Below, in pieces: positions 16,506-59,847 of a stretch of DNA of 64,000 nucleotides. A model generated the notes under the pieces. The model saw only the letters and a list, made by a program, of their open reading frames with translations. It ran no database searches and was not told the DNA's origin. The stretch comes from Amoebidium appalachense (lineage: Eukaryota > Ichthyosporea), in contig CAVNZM010000010.1 of NCBI GenBank assembly GCA_963693365.1, positions 4,650,001 to 4,714,000 on the forward strand. Reading direction: 5' to 3'. Each line of letters starts with the position of its first letter. The first letter of the stretch is position 1. A program made the translations under genes and the position numbers.

Positions 16506-19489
16506 AGGGCACCAAATGTTGTACCCGAAACAAGGTACAAAGACGAAAGATGAACAGTCGGGGTCAGAGAAAAAATGAAGAAGAGAGATGGACAAGGGTG
16601 ATGGTGGTGGTGGTAGCAGGTGCGGGGGTGAGGGGGAGGGGAGGGAGAGTGGAGTTATTTTTGTTTTCAAGTGTTTTTTTCTTTTGAGGATGGGCGCGGG
16701 GGGGGGGGGGGGGGGAGGGGGGGGGGAATACATCTGTCCGTGCCAGGCACAGGGTCTCGAGTTTTGTGCAGTTTGCCAGGGCAGTCACGTGACGTATTGG
16801 CCCGGGTGCCTGAATGCCCCCACCCAGCCACCTGTAGCAGCCGGGTCAGAGCCAATGCAAGCTTCATAACTTGATAAAAGGTTGAACCCCCCCCCCCCCC
16901 CCCCCCCCTCAAAAAAAAAAAAAAAGCCAAAACCCCCCCAAACCCCCATCCCCCCCCCCCCCCCCCCCCGCCCCCGGCTCCCCTCTCCAGCCCCTCCTTT
17001 ACCAGCCAATCGATCCCCGTCCTTCCCCCTACGCAAAAATACAAAGAAGTTTCAAGTAGGCTCAATTAATCGAGGGTTCAGACCTCCCCCCCCCCCCCCC
17101 CTCCCCCCTCCCCGCAAACATACACACACCCACCGTCTTGGAATTCCACTGAGCCAAGCAGGTAGAGAAGGGCAGGGAGATACACCCATGTTTGTGTGTA
17201 AGGGGAAAATTGGAGGGGGCAGAGGGGAGGGGGAGGGGGGAGGGGGGAGGGGGGAGGGGGAAGGGGGGTGTCCCATATTCTTGTATTTTCGTGAAAATGG
17301 GGGGGGGGCAAAAAAAACCCCTGGCAAAGAAACATTCTAAAGAACTGTTGGGAAAGAAGAGGCGATGAGGTAGCAGTACCTTAGCCAATCAATTTCGGTA
17401 ATCGGTCCCAAGTCTTCAAGGTTGAGATGTGTAATTTGGTTGCAAAACGACAGGGGCTCCAAATTCCTCACCGACGTGCCGGCCAATAGCAACACACGGA
17501 GTTTGGTGCAACTGGCCAATGGGGAAAGGTCTTGCACGTGGACGGAATATTCGAGATTGAGCTGCTCCAAATCGGTGCACTTTGAGAGTGATGATATGTC
17601 GGTGAGCGTCTCGGAGAGGCTAAGATCGAGTCGTCTTAGACGTAGGCAGGAGCTGGGGAAACATAGATAATTTGTGTTAGTGGCTTTGCTAGTGGTTGCT
17701 ATCTTGTGTTAGCTTTGTGTGTGCGTGTGTGTGTGTGTGCGCGCGCGTGCGCACATGTGCGTGCGTGGGTGTGTGGGTGCGTGCGTGGATGCGTGCATGC
17801 GTGTCGGTGTGTATGTGTATGTGTTTGCCGATCCGATAGAATGATACTTATAAGGGTTGGAGGACCAAGGAATGGAAATGAAATCCGGCGGCGAGCAGCG
17901 GGTGATGTATGTGCACAGTGCGTGTGCAATAAACTGGGGGGGGGGGGGGGGGGGGGGGAGAGGGGAAGAGGCGGGGGGAGGAGGGAGGGGGGTCTGGAGG
18001 GCGGGAGGGGTGGAGGCGGAGGGTGGGGATAAGTATACCTTAGTGCAGTGATACCTGTCACTGTGCTTTTTGGCATTATCAGCTCGGTGAGGCCCGTCAG
18101 TGCTTCGAAACCGTACAGAGAGGGGGAGGGTGCCCAGGTTATCTGGTCGTATATCTCGACATGTCGCAATTTGGTACAGAAACTCAACGGCGAGAGATTT
18201 TCGTTTTCTGCAAGGGAGAAATGGAACGGAGTATTGGCATCAAAATGATGCTAATTTCGAGGAACGGATGCCAATAAAATAACATTGAAAAGCGAAATCA
18301 TGCAGAACTGTTGCCCAAAATTCTTTCAGTGTGTGTTGGGAGGCTCAGGAGGAGGAGGAAGACTTGATGTTAGTGGTTGATTGGTTGGTCGGTTGGGGGG
18401 GGCGGGGGGTTCGGGAGGGGGGGAGGGAAAGGGGGGGGGTCGGAGGGAGGGAGGGGGGGGGGGGGGAGGAATGGGGGGGGGGGGGGGGTTAGGGAGGGAG
18501 CAAGAGATCTAAACAGACGGTAATAAAGACAGCAGAGCAAGAGGAAGAAAGAAAAGGAGAGTCTGAAAGAGAAATATATAGGGTGTCGGTGAAGGCCTTG
18601 GGGGCAAGCGTTAACTAATGAGTCCGTAAACGAGTAAACGAGGGAACAACATAAATTCAGCCGGGCTTCATTTGACAGTGAGTGGAGTGTTTTCATCACG
18701 CAGTCTGCCATGGGAAGAAATGGAAGGAAGAGACGGGGGAAAGTGAAGCTGGGTGCGTGTGTGTGTGTGTGTGGGGAGGGGGGAGGAAGATTGGTGGGGG
18801 GGAACCAGTGGCGGGGGTGAGGGGCGGGGGGGGGGGGGGGGGGGGGGGAGGGGAGCGAGGGCAAACCTGCCACAGCTGAGAGAGGACCCCAGAATCTGGT
18901 ATCAGAGGTATCAACCAATTGCAACACAGCAAGCTCAGGCAGTTGTCCAATCACAGATATGAGGCTGCTTATTGGATGGCTATCATGCAAACTCAGAGGG
19001 AGTGGTGGTGGTGATGAGCCAGATCTGTCGAGAACAATGTGGACCTGTGTTGATTGGGGGGAAGGGGCGGGAAAAGAGGGGAGGGGGGGGGGGGGGGGGG
19101 GAGGGGGAGGGAAGCGGGCGGGCGGGCGGGGGGGGGGGGGGGGGGGGGGATTGTTGTTGTGGTGGTTGTGATTGGCCGCTGCTGTGTTTCAACTTGCTTG
19201 TGTGTGCGTGTGGTGTGTGGTGGTGGCGGTGGCGGAGGGGGTGGTAGGGGGGGGGAGGGGAGGAGAGGGGAGGGGGGAGGAGGGGGGAGGAGAGGGGGGA
19301 AGGGGGGTGATGGTTTTTTTTTGGGGGGGGGTAGAGGGGGGGGGAATGATAAGTGAGGCTGGAAAATGGGCTTTTGGCATTAAGGTGTTATTTGGGGTGG
19401 AGGCAGGTTCGGGTATCTAGAAGGGTGGGGTGGCTCCGGATTTTGCGGCGGGAACGTTGGCGACACGGGGAAAATGTTCTTTTTTTTGT

Positions 19490-19524
<35 letters not shown>

Positions 19525-20752
19525 GGGGGGTTGCTGGGGGAAGGGGGGGGAGGGGGGGGGGGGGGGGGGGGCATTCTCAAAGATGTTGGTTAATGCATAG
19601 CACCACTGAGAATCATTCACCGTGGGGCCCGGAAGATTCTTATCTTAGGGGTAAAAAGGGTGTGGACGGTGTTTGTTCAAGGAATGGGGTTAGAAAAGAC
19701 GGTCCGGAATTACAAGACTTGAGCCTAGGAGAACTGGGGGGGGGGGGGGGGAGGGGAAGGTATGGATATGGGAGAGGTAGTGGGATGGGCGGATGGAGGT
19801 CCGGAGTAAGTGAACGGAATATTATGATTTAAGGCCCTTAAAGATTGACTATCGGAGACTCTGTTTTCTCTTCTTTTGTTTCTTTCGTTTTTTTTTGTTG
19901 GGGGGGAGGGGGAGGGGGGAGGACGAAGACGGGGGGGGGGGGGGGGGGAGGGGGGGGAGTACCTCCTCTAGCTTGCTACAGCAGGAAAGTGCAGCTATTC
20001 CTAATATGGGGAGGTGCTTGCACGTGATAGCCAATCGTTTAAGGTGTTTAAAACCCGCGACCGTCGAAAGATCCAATGGTGTGGCGGTGCACAGCACGTG
20101 CAGGGATGGAAGGTTTGGGACGGAACTGGAAACACCGGCCAGAAAAGACGGTACCCGTTCCTCATTGGTGGTTATTTGCACAAATGAAATGGATTTACTC
20201 CATGCCCTCAGACCTGCAGAAGGGATGGAATGAGCTTAGGTTTACCATCAATCATCCCCCCTCCCCCCCCCCCCCTCCCCCCCCCAATATTATTAAACTA
20301 AAATTATTCGTGTGTGTGTGTGTGTATTTGTGTATGTGTGTGTGCGCGTGCGTGCGTGCGTGCGTGTGTGCGTGCGCGCGCGTGTGTGCGTGTGTGTGTT
20401 TGTGTGTGTGTGCGTGCATGTATGTTGGATCTCCAAAGTTATCATTATCAGAAGTAAAAAGTGTGCACGTGGGTGTTTGTGCACGCGCAATTTGCAACTT
20501 ACCACACATTACTTTACAGAGATCCTCGTTTCTCTCCAAGCACGTTTCGCTGGCCCTCACACACTTCAACACAGCGGGGCGCACGAATGGATGGGTATGC
20601 ACCACGTGATACCAGTGCCTGCATACCAACGACACGCTTGCTCGATCCTGATTGGATGGCACGAGCCGCAGAAGAATGCGCCATACAACCGAAGGCAACC
20701 CACTCGCCCATACTGCCTGCAGGGTGGTGGGGTTGGTGGAATAATCTGGCAT
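16009..20752 (-). CDS. F-box and leucine-rich-repeat protein (476 aa, 7 exons)
   Basis: Exons complement(16009..16218, 16732..16831, 17380..17652, 18039..18207, 18867..19044, 19963..20213, 20503..20752) join in phase throughout (1431 bp with stop). Residues about 19-57 form an F-box (LPSVVWRILLRLVP, SVSLVCRHWYHVV), the helix pair that docks a substrate receptor on SKP1 of an SCF ubiquitin ligase. The rest is a run of irregular leucine-rich repeats of about 23 residues, many with the motif C-T-K-L before the strand: SCCSKLEEV, FCTKLRHVEI, SKCTDLEQLNL, ASCTKLRVLLLA, NCTKLETLCLA. By family analogy it selects proteins for ubiquitylation; the target is unknown. The start at 20752 is preferred to an in-frame ATG at 20854 because a TATA box at 20869-20876 would put transcription initiation below 20854. 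A 15-nt microexon at 17134-17148 is possible. Introns carry dense G runs on the plus strand. Confidence 0.82.
16264..16328. repeat. (GT)n microsatellite in F-box gene intron 6
   Basis: About 30 GT units, followed by poly-G tracts at 16456-16507 and 16697-16728 within the same intron. Confidence 0.9.
20297..20425. repeat. (GT)n / GCGT-rich microsatellite in F-box gene intron 1
   Basis: Mixed GT, GCGT and GTGC repeats; (CA)n on the sense (minus) strand. Confidence 0.85.
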
Positions 20753-20868
20753 GTCTTCTATTACGTAAGTTGTGGGAATAGTTTGTATTATGGCCCTCCT
20801 AAAGACCAAAGATGTCCGTATGACGACAACATTTCGAGTCTGCCGCGCATGCACGTTAAGGGCAGCCG

Positions 20869-20876
20869 CTTATAAA
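20869..20876 (-). promoter_or_regulatory. TATA box of the F-box/LRR gene
   Basis: Minus strand TTTATAAG, about 117 bp upstream of the chosen ATG at 20752. It predicts initiation near 20840 and a 5' UTR of about 90 nt, and argues against translation from the upstream in-frame ATG at 20854. Confidence 0.5.
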
Positions 20877-21490
20877 TTTAGTTAGTAGTAGGCTATGTAA
20901 AAACTACTTTACAATGTTTCAGAATCGAAATGACTACTGTTGTAAAACTCGCCCTGGGAGGGGGCTCGAAAACTTAAAGGACAGCAGAATAATTAATATC
21001 AAAGAAGAAACTTTTGTGTGTGAGCTTCTGAAAAACCAATGCATTATGCCTACCTATCTATCTATCTATCTAATTCGGAAGCGGGGCCCTAATCCTACAA
21101 ATAGAAACTGTGCAAATGTCCAAACATAAGCGCAAGACTTTCAACAAAAGCTGTGGAAGCAAAAAGTGTAACACAAGTGTGATTGAAAAATGCGAGAGAT
21201 ATCCACCTGATTCGATGATGTGGCCACGTCACCTGATACTGCATCTGTCACACACCGATCTGTTCTCACAACATTTGACGTGCCGCACCCCGGGGGTGAC
21301 AGGAGCGCAATCCGTAAACACCATATATACCCCGGAGTAGCCGCCGGAGTCCGGGAGACGCGGGATGAAAACTTGAATTTTCTGCCTTTACTACTGGGCA
21401 AAGCCTCGAGAGTCGAGGCCGTCTTGAAGAATGTTGTGAAAACAGAGAATCTGCTTGAATTGAAGAATCCTGATTTTACCTTCCTGGAAT
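20877..21490. other. Intergenic; no gene recognised
   Basis: Ordinary-composition sequence with a short (CTAT)n run at 21051-21071. Open frames at 21141-21603 on both strands run into the adjacent transposable element and have no recognisable domain. Confidence 0.5.
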
Positions 21491-21812
21491 CAGGAATTTC
21501 AGGGGTGTGGCGACTTGACTTCAAGTCGCGACTTGAAGTCACCAAGCTCCTGACTGTAACCAAGTCAAGTCAAGCCATGAGGCCGGACATAGGAGTGACA
21601 TGATGGGGGGAGGGGGGCTTAGGGCGGGAAAGCATAGGAGGGTGGGTGAAATGGGGGGGCGCAATGCCCGCCCGTGGCTCAGCTGGCTGGAGAAGTTACT
21701 ATAAATAGTACCCCTCCAAGTCGCGACTTGTAAGTCAAGTCAAGTCATCAATTTCAGCAAACAATTATATTTGTAAGTCAAGTCAAGTCGCTGAGGCTCT
21801 GCCACACCCCTG
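21491..21812. mobile_element. Short non-autonomous hAT-like element (MITE)
   Basis: The left side carries CAGGGGTGTGGC at 21500-21511 and the right end is its exact complement GCCACACCCCTG at 21801-21812, a 12-bp terminal inverted repeat of hAT type. The 8-bp sequence CCTGGAAT occurs at 21483-21490 and again at 21813-21820, directly outside the element if the left end is placed at 21491 (CAGGAATTT preceding CAGGGG). An 8-bp target duplication is diagnostic of hAT elements. Inside, AAGTCAAGTC motifs and the palindrome ACTTCAAGTCGCGACTTGAAGT (arms around TCGCGA) form subterminal repeats. There is no transposase, so mobilisation would need a relative elsewhere. The extra 9 bp at the left end are unexplained. 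Confidence 0.8.
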
Positions 21813-21877
21813 CCTGGAATGCGGCCAGGTGCGCCTACAGCCAATCACATCGCGCTATGTAAGATATTATCCACGTG

Positions 21878-21885
21878 TGACGTCA
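21878..21885. promoter_or_regulatory. CRE-type site TGACGTCA next to an E-box
   Basis: CACGTG (21872-21877) abuts TGACGTCA (21878-21885). The pair is a plausible bZIP/bHLH binding site, but no start codon could be tied to it. Confidence 0.3.
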
Positions 21886-22941
21886 CTTGCCTGCGCATGC
21901 AGGCAGGGCTGCAACGTGCGTTCACGATGACACGCCCACTTGCAAAACAATGTATATGTAACATAATTACGTTTCGCTATTGTGAAACTTCAATGATTTG
22001 GGTGCGTAAGTGGGCGCCCTGGACGCCCAGCTCAACTGTGATATCGGGTAGCCTATTTTTGTATGTCCTTTGGCCCACGAACAATGATTTATTCCACTTC
22101 GTATGTGCATCACGCATGCTGCGTGTCACGATGCGCAAGCACCCATCGTCGGAACTCCCGATTTGCCACGCTTAAGCCTCCAGGAAAATGAGGTGTAAAA
22201 GTAAGTATAAGTGTTGTTGAAAAGATAAAAAAAGAGAAAACAAGAAACAATATGATTCTTTTGGTCAAGACGTCCATACAGAAAAGGGCCGCACGGTCCT
22301 TTTTTCAACTTGTCTCGGAGATTTGAATTCCATCATAGATCAGATCATAGATCCTAGCATCTTGGTCCGCATTCCATACTGACCAGTCACATTCCAGTAA
22401 ATAAAACGGCCCGCTTTACGGCCCTGCCCCAGGCTGCCCCTCGTGCGAAAGAAACAGGGACGGCTACGTGAAGGGACGTTTTTTTCTTTGGTTGTTAGTT
22501 GTCATGGTTGCTATGAGAAGCCTTATGGTGCTGTAGGTGCGCGCAGGGCATTTTTCAGCGAGTTAACAAGGTATTGAGCGGATACACGTTAGAACAACCT
22601 TCGCATCTAGGCCTCCAACAATCACACCTGCAAATCTAACACGGCAAACGAAAACTTTTTTCCGTATAGCTAACTTGGGATCAACATTTTCGGTAATTGT
22701 AAGGCGTAGAGACCAAGCGCAAGACCTAAAGCTTGCATCTACACCACAACACACCCAAACCAGATAACAACAACTTCCGGAAGTTTCTTATTAGCAACAC
22801 ATCGTTTTCCTTGTGTGTAGGCAGTAGAATACCACGTTAGCAATGACACCCTCTCATAATCCACGGTAGTTGCAGCTATGCTAAGCGGGGCGGGCTCAAA
22901 GCGACCCTGGAACAGGCGCCCTACGGCAGCCGCTGAGTCAG

Positions 22942-22977
<36 letters not shown>

Positions 22978-23185
22978 CCCCCCTCTCCCAAGCCCCCCAC
23001 CTCCCAACCCCCCTTCTTCCCCTCTCCATCACCCTTTACTCTGTGACACTGCACACTCGGTATCCGGAAACTCATTTTCAGTGTCCCGAGAGATGATCCG
23101 AGTCGATATAGTGGGTTCGTTCTGAGCGCTTCCCTTTTCAAGATGCACAGAAATCTTGTATATATGCTGATAATTAGATGGAGAC
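21886..23185. other. Intergenic; no gene recognised
   Basis: Ordinary sequence without supported exons (21886-22940), then a poly-C run (22945-22972) and about 200 bp of plain sequence. It may contain the promoter and first exon of the large plus-strand gene, which I could not locate with confidence. Confidence 0.45.
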
Positions 23186-23315
23186 ATGCACAAGCCAAAC
23201 ACACAAACACACACACAAACACACACACACATACAAACAAATGCACACACGCACACATCCAGACACTACACACACACACACGCACGCACGCAAACAAATA
23301 AACGCAAACACACAT

Positions 23316-23368
<53 letters not shown>

Positions 23369-23557
23369 CGAGCACGTGCCACATGCACGATCTCACGCAC
23401 AAGCACCAGAACACCCCAAGCACACAAATTTATGCAAATACACCCAACCATTCACGCACACACGTCACGAGGATCCACAGACACGACAAACAAATATGTA
23501 CACAACCACAACACACGCATACACGCACACTGTCACACACATACACACAAACACACA

Positions 23558-23606
<49 letters not shown>

Positions 23607-23755
23607 CCACACACGCACAAAAAAAAAAAAAAAAAAAAGCACAGACACACACCCACACACACAAACACACACAAACATCTCCACACACGCATGCACACAC
23701 ACACACGCCCCTAAACCCACACCCACCCACACCCACACCCACACGCACAGGAGCA
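23186..23755. repeat. (CA)n-rich block
   Basis: Long CA and CACG repeats with an internal poly-A run (23619-23638). Frames translating to His/Thr or Cys/Val repeats are artefacts. Confidence 0.93.
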
Positions 23756-23777
23756 CATAACCACAAACAAGAGACCC

Positions 23778-23803
23778 ATGCTGGCATCCATTTCCCCACT
23801 CAG
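23778..23803 (+). other. Candidate first coding exon of the RasGEF gene
   Basis: ATG at 23778 opens MLASISPL and reaches CAG followed by GTTTAG at 23804. The phase (two bases left over) matches the acceptor at 24368, joining as LRDVTTGG. The donor is weak and there is no independent evidence, so the true start may lie elsewhere upstream. Confidence 0.22.
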
Positions 23804-24198
23804 GTTTAGGAATGTTTTTAGGCCCACTTCTAACATCAGTTCCCATCTCCAAAGATTCATCCTCCATACCACACGGTTTAGCCCATCACACACCACACAC
23901 TACTTGCACAGCTAAGTATGCGCAACAAAAAATCACCCCATGAGTGCCGATACATCACATGACCTAGAATGCATTCTCTCTCCCCCCCCCCCTCCCCTCC
24001 CCCCTCCATCCCCCCCAGCACACACACTTCCTCATGCATCCCCGGTATCCCCGCCTGCCCCCTTCCCCGCTTTCATCCCGTCCTTTTCGTGGCAACATTC
24101 ACCCCACCACCCCACTTTTCCCCGTTGCCCGGTCACATTGTAATGTTGACTGTGCTTAGCTACGAGTTTCCATCCTATCTTGCATGCATCACCCCTCA

Positions 24199-24230
<32 letters not shown>

Positions 24231-24367
24231 CCTACCGCTCCCCCCCTTCCCCCCTCCCTCCCCCCCCCCCCCCCCAAAATAAATAACTTGAAAAGAAAGA
24301 AAAGGAAAAGGAAAAGAAAAAGTGCTTCACTGCACACAAACTAACATTTTTTCTCTCCCGTATGCAG

Positions 24368-52308
<27,941 letters not shown>

Positions 52309-53143
52309 AGACAACCCCCTCATCTGTTAGCTTTTCCTCCCCCCTTTTCGTATTCAGGTGCGGTTTCTCCCTTATTTGGTAGTCAGTTATACTTTTTCCT
52401 GTATTTGGTATTTAGTTGTGTTTTCTTTTGTACTAACGTCTATGCTACAAGGGATGTGGGAAGGGGCCCCCGGGGGGGGGGGGGGGGGAGGCGGGGGAGG
52501 GGGGAGGGGGGGGGGGGGGATGCCGTTGAAGATAAGCGCTACCAGTGGCATGGCTTGTAAGCGGTGAATGGATGCGATAATAATGTAGAAACGAATGGTA
52601 AAGGCATGGGTGTATGGCTTAGTATTATTAGGCACGTATATATGCTGGCTAGAAGTGTGTGATGGGATACAGTTAGTTTGCACTTTTCTATATGTTGAGG
52701 TACGTGGAAACACACATTCGTTGCTTCCCAACAAACACATATGTGTATAGATAGATCCGCAGAGGTTCGATGCATTTAGCTATTCCTGGCCCTTATCGAC
52801 AGATACGGTACATATGTCATACATGCTTTAAGGAGAGGGTGTATGCTCAGGTTGATGACTATTTATTAATGAGATATGTCGATTCAAATGATCATGAATA
52901 TTGAATATTGGCACGTAGGATGTGTGCTGTGTATGCAAGGGCCATGCTAGAATTATCGTAAATCGTAAATGAAAATCAGTAAAGGCCAAAATTACGGTAA
53001 ATCATAAATGAAAATCAGTAAAGGCCAAAATTACGGTGCATTTGCCCGTTTGTCATTCCCCTGTCCGCTTTTGGATGCTGGGTGGATATATTCGGAGAAT
53101 AAAGTGGCAGAACTGGCAGAACGTCAATCATGCACATCTCTGC

Positions 53144-53237
<94 letters not shown>

Positions 53238-53571
53238 TTGTTTGCCTGTCTGTGCACCTCTCTCTCTCTCTCTCTCTTTCTCTCCCTCGCTCTCTTCTCC
53301 CTCTATCCCCCCTCCCCCCCGGGCTCTCTCCCAGCCCCCCCCCCCCCCCCCCCCCCCCCCCAACCCCACCCACACACACTCACCCATGCACGTACATGCT
53401 TACGCACACTCACAGCTTTAATCATAAACTTCCGCATGTACACATGTTTCTCGATCTTACCTACACACCCGGCTTTAGTGTAGCACAAATCATGCAGGAG
53501 CTTGTAAACAAAGTTTCAAAGAACTGGAACGAAAGGTTGTCTGGCGTGTGTGTGTGTGTGTGTGTACGCGT

Positions 53572-53631
<60 letters not shown>

Positions 53632-54248
53632 GGGGGGAGGGGGGGGGCGGGGGAGTCCGGCTGGCTCCGTGAATGCAATCATTATGGCATATTTATTCTC
53701 GCATATGAGGTTGAATACATGTTGTATCTTAGTGCAGGACTAAAATAGTCTAGGGAGGGTGAGTCCCTGGATATATCAGAAAGATATAAAATAGATGACT
53801 TAGTGTTCAGCTTGCTCCGTTATAGAACATAGTCACGGTTCCATACATGCAATCGCTGTCATGATCAGTATTGTTCACAACGTTTAGCTTGCTCCGTTAT
53901 AGAACACAGTATTCCACGCATGCAATTGCACTATTTCAGTATTGTGTACAAGGTTATGGAACGTTATAATTTTGTTGACCGGGTTTTCTTTAACATTGTG
54001 AGCTTGAATCGATGGGACGGGTGCCGTGCAGGTACGGATGATCGGCTCACTCGGGTACACCCTCGGCCGGCTGGTGAAGTAAAAAACGTGTTAGAAGCTT
54101 CTTCAGGTGCCTGCCTCAAATCCTTGTGTTTGTGTGCACGCACATGCACAGTCTCTAAGATGTCGTGTACAGCTATACAGTGTATTTCAACTTTTCACAG
54201 GCACGGTGGCCATGGCCGCAAGTTACAGGCCGTGATTGAAATGCAAGA

Positions 54249-54283
<35 letters not shown>

Positions 54284-54869
54284 AGGGGGGGGGGGGGGTG
54301 GGGGGAGGGGGATAGTAAAAAAAAAAATGGAAAATTTAAATATATTTCCGACTTGGGTACCAGCACCAGCGCCATAGATCCCAATCTAGTGCCAGACCTA
54401 GATCCCTCCCCCCCCCCCCCCCCCCCCCCCTTTTCTCCCTCAACCCTGACCCCCACACTCACATATGCAGGCACACACACTGGGTTCACGTGCACACGGG
54501 CACAGAGAGCATATAGGCATTCAACAAACACATACAGCTAAAGTGCTACTACTGGAAAACAGCTACCCCCCCCCCCCCCCCCCCCCCCACGCTTTTCCTT
54601 CACCTGCCAAACTCAAAGAGAGAGAGAGGTTAGCGTTGTGACATCTACTTGCCACCCTCCCCCCCCTCCCCCCCTCCCCCCTCCTTTCACAATCGCCGGC
54701 AACGAGAAGGGGAGTAAGCACATGTACACAGATGTGCGCATCTTTGCCTGCACAGCCACACTATATATCAGTCTTGCAGTTCCGTGGTGCGCAAATGGGT
54801 TTTTGACATTGAAAAAAAATCTTACGAGATGTAAAATCTTCCAGAAACAAAGTGGGGGCCCGGGGGGAA

Positions 54870-54909
<40 letters not shown>

Positions 54910-54960
54910 GGGAGAGGAGGAGGGGGAGGAGGATGAGGGGAGGCAAGAGAGGGAGGGAGG

Positions 54961-54997
<37 letters not shown>

Positions 54998-55078
54998 CTC
55001 AAGAAAGAAAGAGAGCGAGAGGGAGGGAGGGTGGGTGGGTGGGAGGAAAAACGAAGAAAAAGAAAGGCGTACGGGGAT
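52309..55078. other. Intergenic between RasGEF and the unknown small gene
   Basis: No gene recognised. It holds poly-G (52471-52519); a 38-bp tandem pair (52961-52998, 52999-53037); (CT)n/(GT)n (53140-53235); (CT)n and poly-C (53255-53360); (GT)n (53545-53628); a diverged pair of about 75 bp starting AGCTTGCTCCGTTATAGAAC (53808 and 53886); poly-C with poly-G (54250-54310); poly-C (54405-54432 and 54565-54590); a long poly-G run (54860-54908); and (GA)n (54955-55025). AATAAA at 53098-53103 is a possible polyadenylation signal for the RasGEF gene but is 790 bp past the stop. Confidence 0.6.
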
Positions 55079-58242
<3,164 letters not shown>

Positions 58243-58290
58243 CTTTGACACTATTAGCAGACCAAAAAGAGAATGTCTTATTCAAAGTCG

Positions 58291-58300
58291 GTTATATAAA
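58291..58300 (-). promoter_or_regulatory. TATA box of the unknown small gene
   Basis: Minus strand TTTATATAAC, about 50 bp upstream of the ATG at 58242, which implies a very short 5' UTR of about 20 nt. Supports the chosen first exon. Confidence 0.5.
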
Positions 58301-58594
58301 GGACGTCGTTTTTCGCAGTTAGACACTTTCCGAGGTCCGTTTGTTTTTGTGTAATGTTAGCACAACAACGCCTCCTTCCAACTTTCAAGTCGTGCGCCCT
58401 TTCTGTCTTTCTTTCTAAAGTCCTAAACTTTCTTCAATCCCCCTCTTTCTCGCAAGCTATACCTCTTTCTCTCTCTTTCTCTTTACATCCTGAAAAAGTA
58501 AAACGGAGTTCAAAGGTCCTTGTGTGTGCGCGACTGAGACGAAAGACGACATGAGAAGTCTTCGCGTCATTTCTCAGGAATGCGGAATCAGAAA

Positions 58595-58608
58595 TTTTGG
58601 CGCCAAAA
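58595..58608. promoter_or_regulatory. Perfect E2F-type palindrome
   Basis: TTTTGGCGCCAAAA is a 14-bp perfect palindrome matching the E2F/DP consensus (TTTSSCGC) on both strands, with a CCAAT box (ATTGG, 58615-58619) next to it. It lies about 300 bp upstream of the TATA box at 58291 and could regulate the minus-strand gene in the cell cycle; this is inference. Confidence 0.5.
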
Positions 58609-59715
58609 ATAAAGATTGGCCTTTTATGGGAAATCTCAGGGTTGCAATTAAAAAGTCCGAAGAGTTCCGAGCCCCGAACATACCTCGCCGAGGCCGGCCA
58701 CTGCTAGTCTTTGCCAAGGCCTGGGAGGAGGAGTCAACAAACATTCGGCACTTAGCACATTCAAGTTATTCTGTTTGTACTTCTTGTCGTCTTTGCTCTG
58801 ATGATTTGTAAGGTTACTACCATCGGTACTTGAAATCAGTTGATTCCGAAAGCCTGTGCGCTGCAAACTGCAGTCCACAACTCGCAAGCCTGATCTGCAC
58901 ATGTGCATTCAACAAGTTGACAGAAACAGCGCAAAATTTTAAATGAGCCCTATAGCTATAGATTTTAATTGACACATACAACAGGGAAAGCAGGAAACAA
59001 AAAACAAAATGCACATTATTTTTGTTCCTGACCCACCGAATGCATGTGCAGGGGGTGGATTCGCTCGCGCCATGGAGAATACATGTTACTAATATTATTA
59101 TTGGACTGTACTAACTAGGCTCGGTAGACGTGCCGTTATTGCTCGTTCGGCAAGCTTTTCTCGCTAGTAACCGGTGAAGCTAGCAGCCACCACTCGACAG
59201 CTTCTCATGTTGCAGCAGCTTGAATCTTGGACAGTCTAGACAGCTGGCCATTACAACGACAAGGCACAAATGAATTTGTGAGCGTAGTCTGCTGAATTCG
59301 ACATGCTTCAACCGCGAAGTAGTGAGCTTCTCTGAGAGATCGAGTAAAGGGTATGCCGCTATACTCAAGCTGGTGTGTTTGTGCATGCACACTACATGTA
59401 CAGTATTTATGGCCATCTTGCATGCCCCAGCCCCGGGACCCTTCAATGGTATCGATTCGATCGGTTCCCAGAAATTGATCTCAGTTTAGAATAGATGCAC
59501 AGGCCAGTGTAGAAATTTTGTAATGAAGCACTTGCTGTCAACTACAGAACTACGTTTTGTTTTTCCCTTGGCCCCAAGCAGCCAAGTGCTCGAAATAGCA
59601 GTTGCTACGTGCGCGCAGAAATTGGCATCATCTGAGTCACGATGTGCTGTCGTGGAATTCTGTTGCAGGATGCTGTGACCCAAAAGTGACGCGGATTGGT
59701 ATTTTAAGGTTCATT

Positions 59716-59723
59716 TGACGTCA
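59716..59723. promoter_or_regulatory. CRE-type site TGACGTCA upstream of the LIM gene
   Basis: Full 8-bp CRE palindrome about 480 bp upstream of the LIM ATG, with ATTGG (CCAAT, reverse) at 59739-59743. Candidate promoter elements; no clear TATA box was seen. Confidence 0.35.
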
Positions 59724-59847
59724 CTGGCACACTCTCATTGGCGCCCCCACCAGTCACCAGTATACATTGCGCGACTTTATGGACTGTTCTTAGAGATCAG
59801 TTCTGTGCTCATTTGCTCTTTGCTTGAAACAAATGTTACGTGATTCT

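Noticed and set aside
19560-19730. Possible extra F-box gene exon after the acceptor CTCCTAG
   Set aside because: No reading frame fits the phase left by the upstream exon without a stop; the exon at 18867-19044 joins directly in phase 0.
20252-20854. 200-residue minus-strand frame starting at 20854 as the F-box protein
   Set aside because: It runs through the donor at 20503 into a (CA)n intron. The upstream ATG lies only about 15 bp below the TATA box, so the start at 20752 is preferred.
21660-21720. Possible tRNA gene (GTGGCTCAGCTGGCTGGAG resembles a tRNA A box)
   Set aside because: No anticodon arm, T arm or B box follows, and the segment lies inside the hAT-like element. A tRNA-derived origin of part of the element remains possible.
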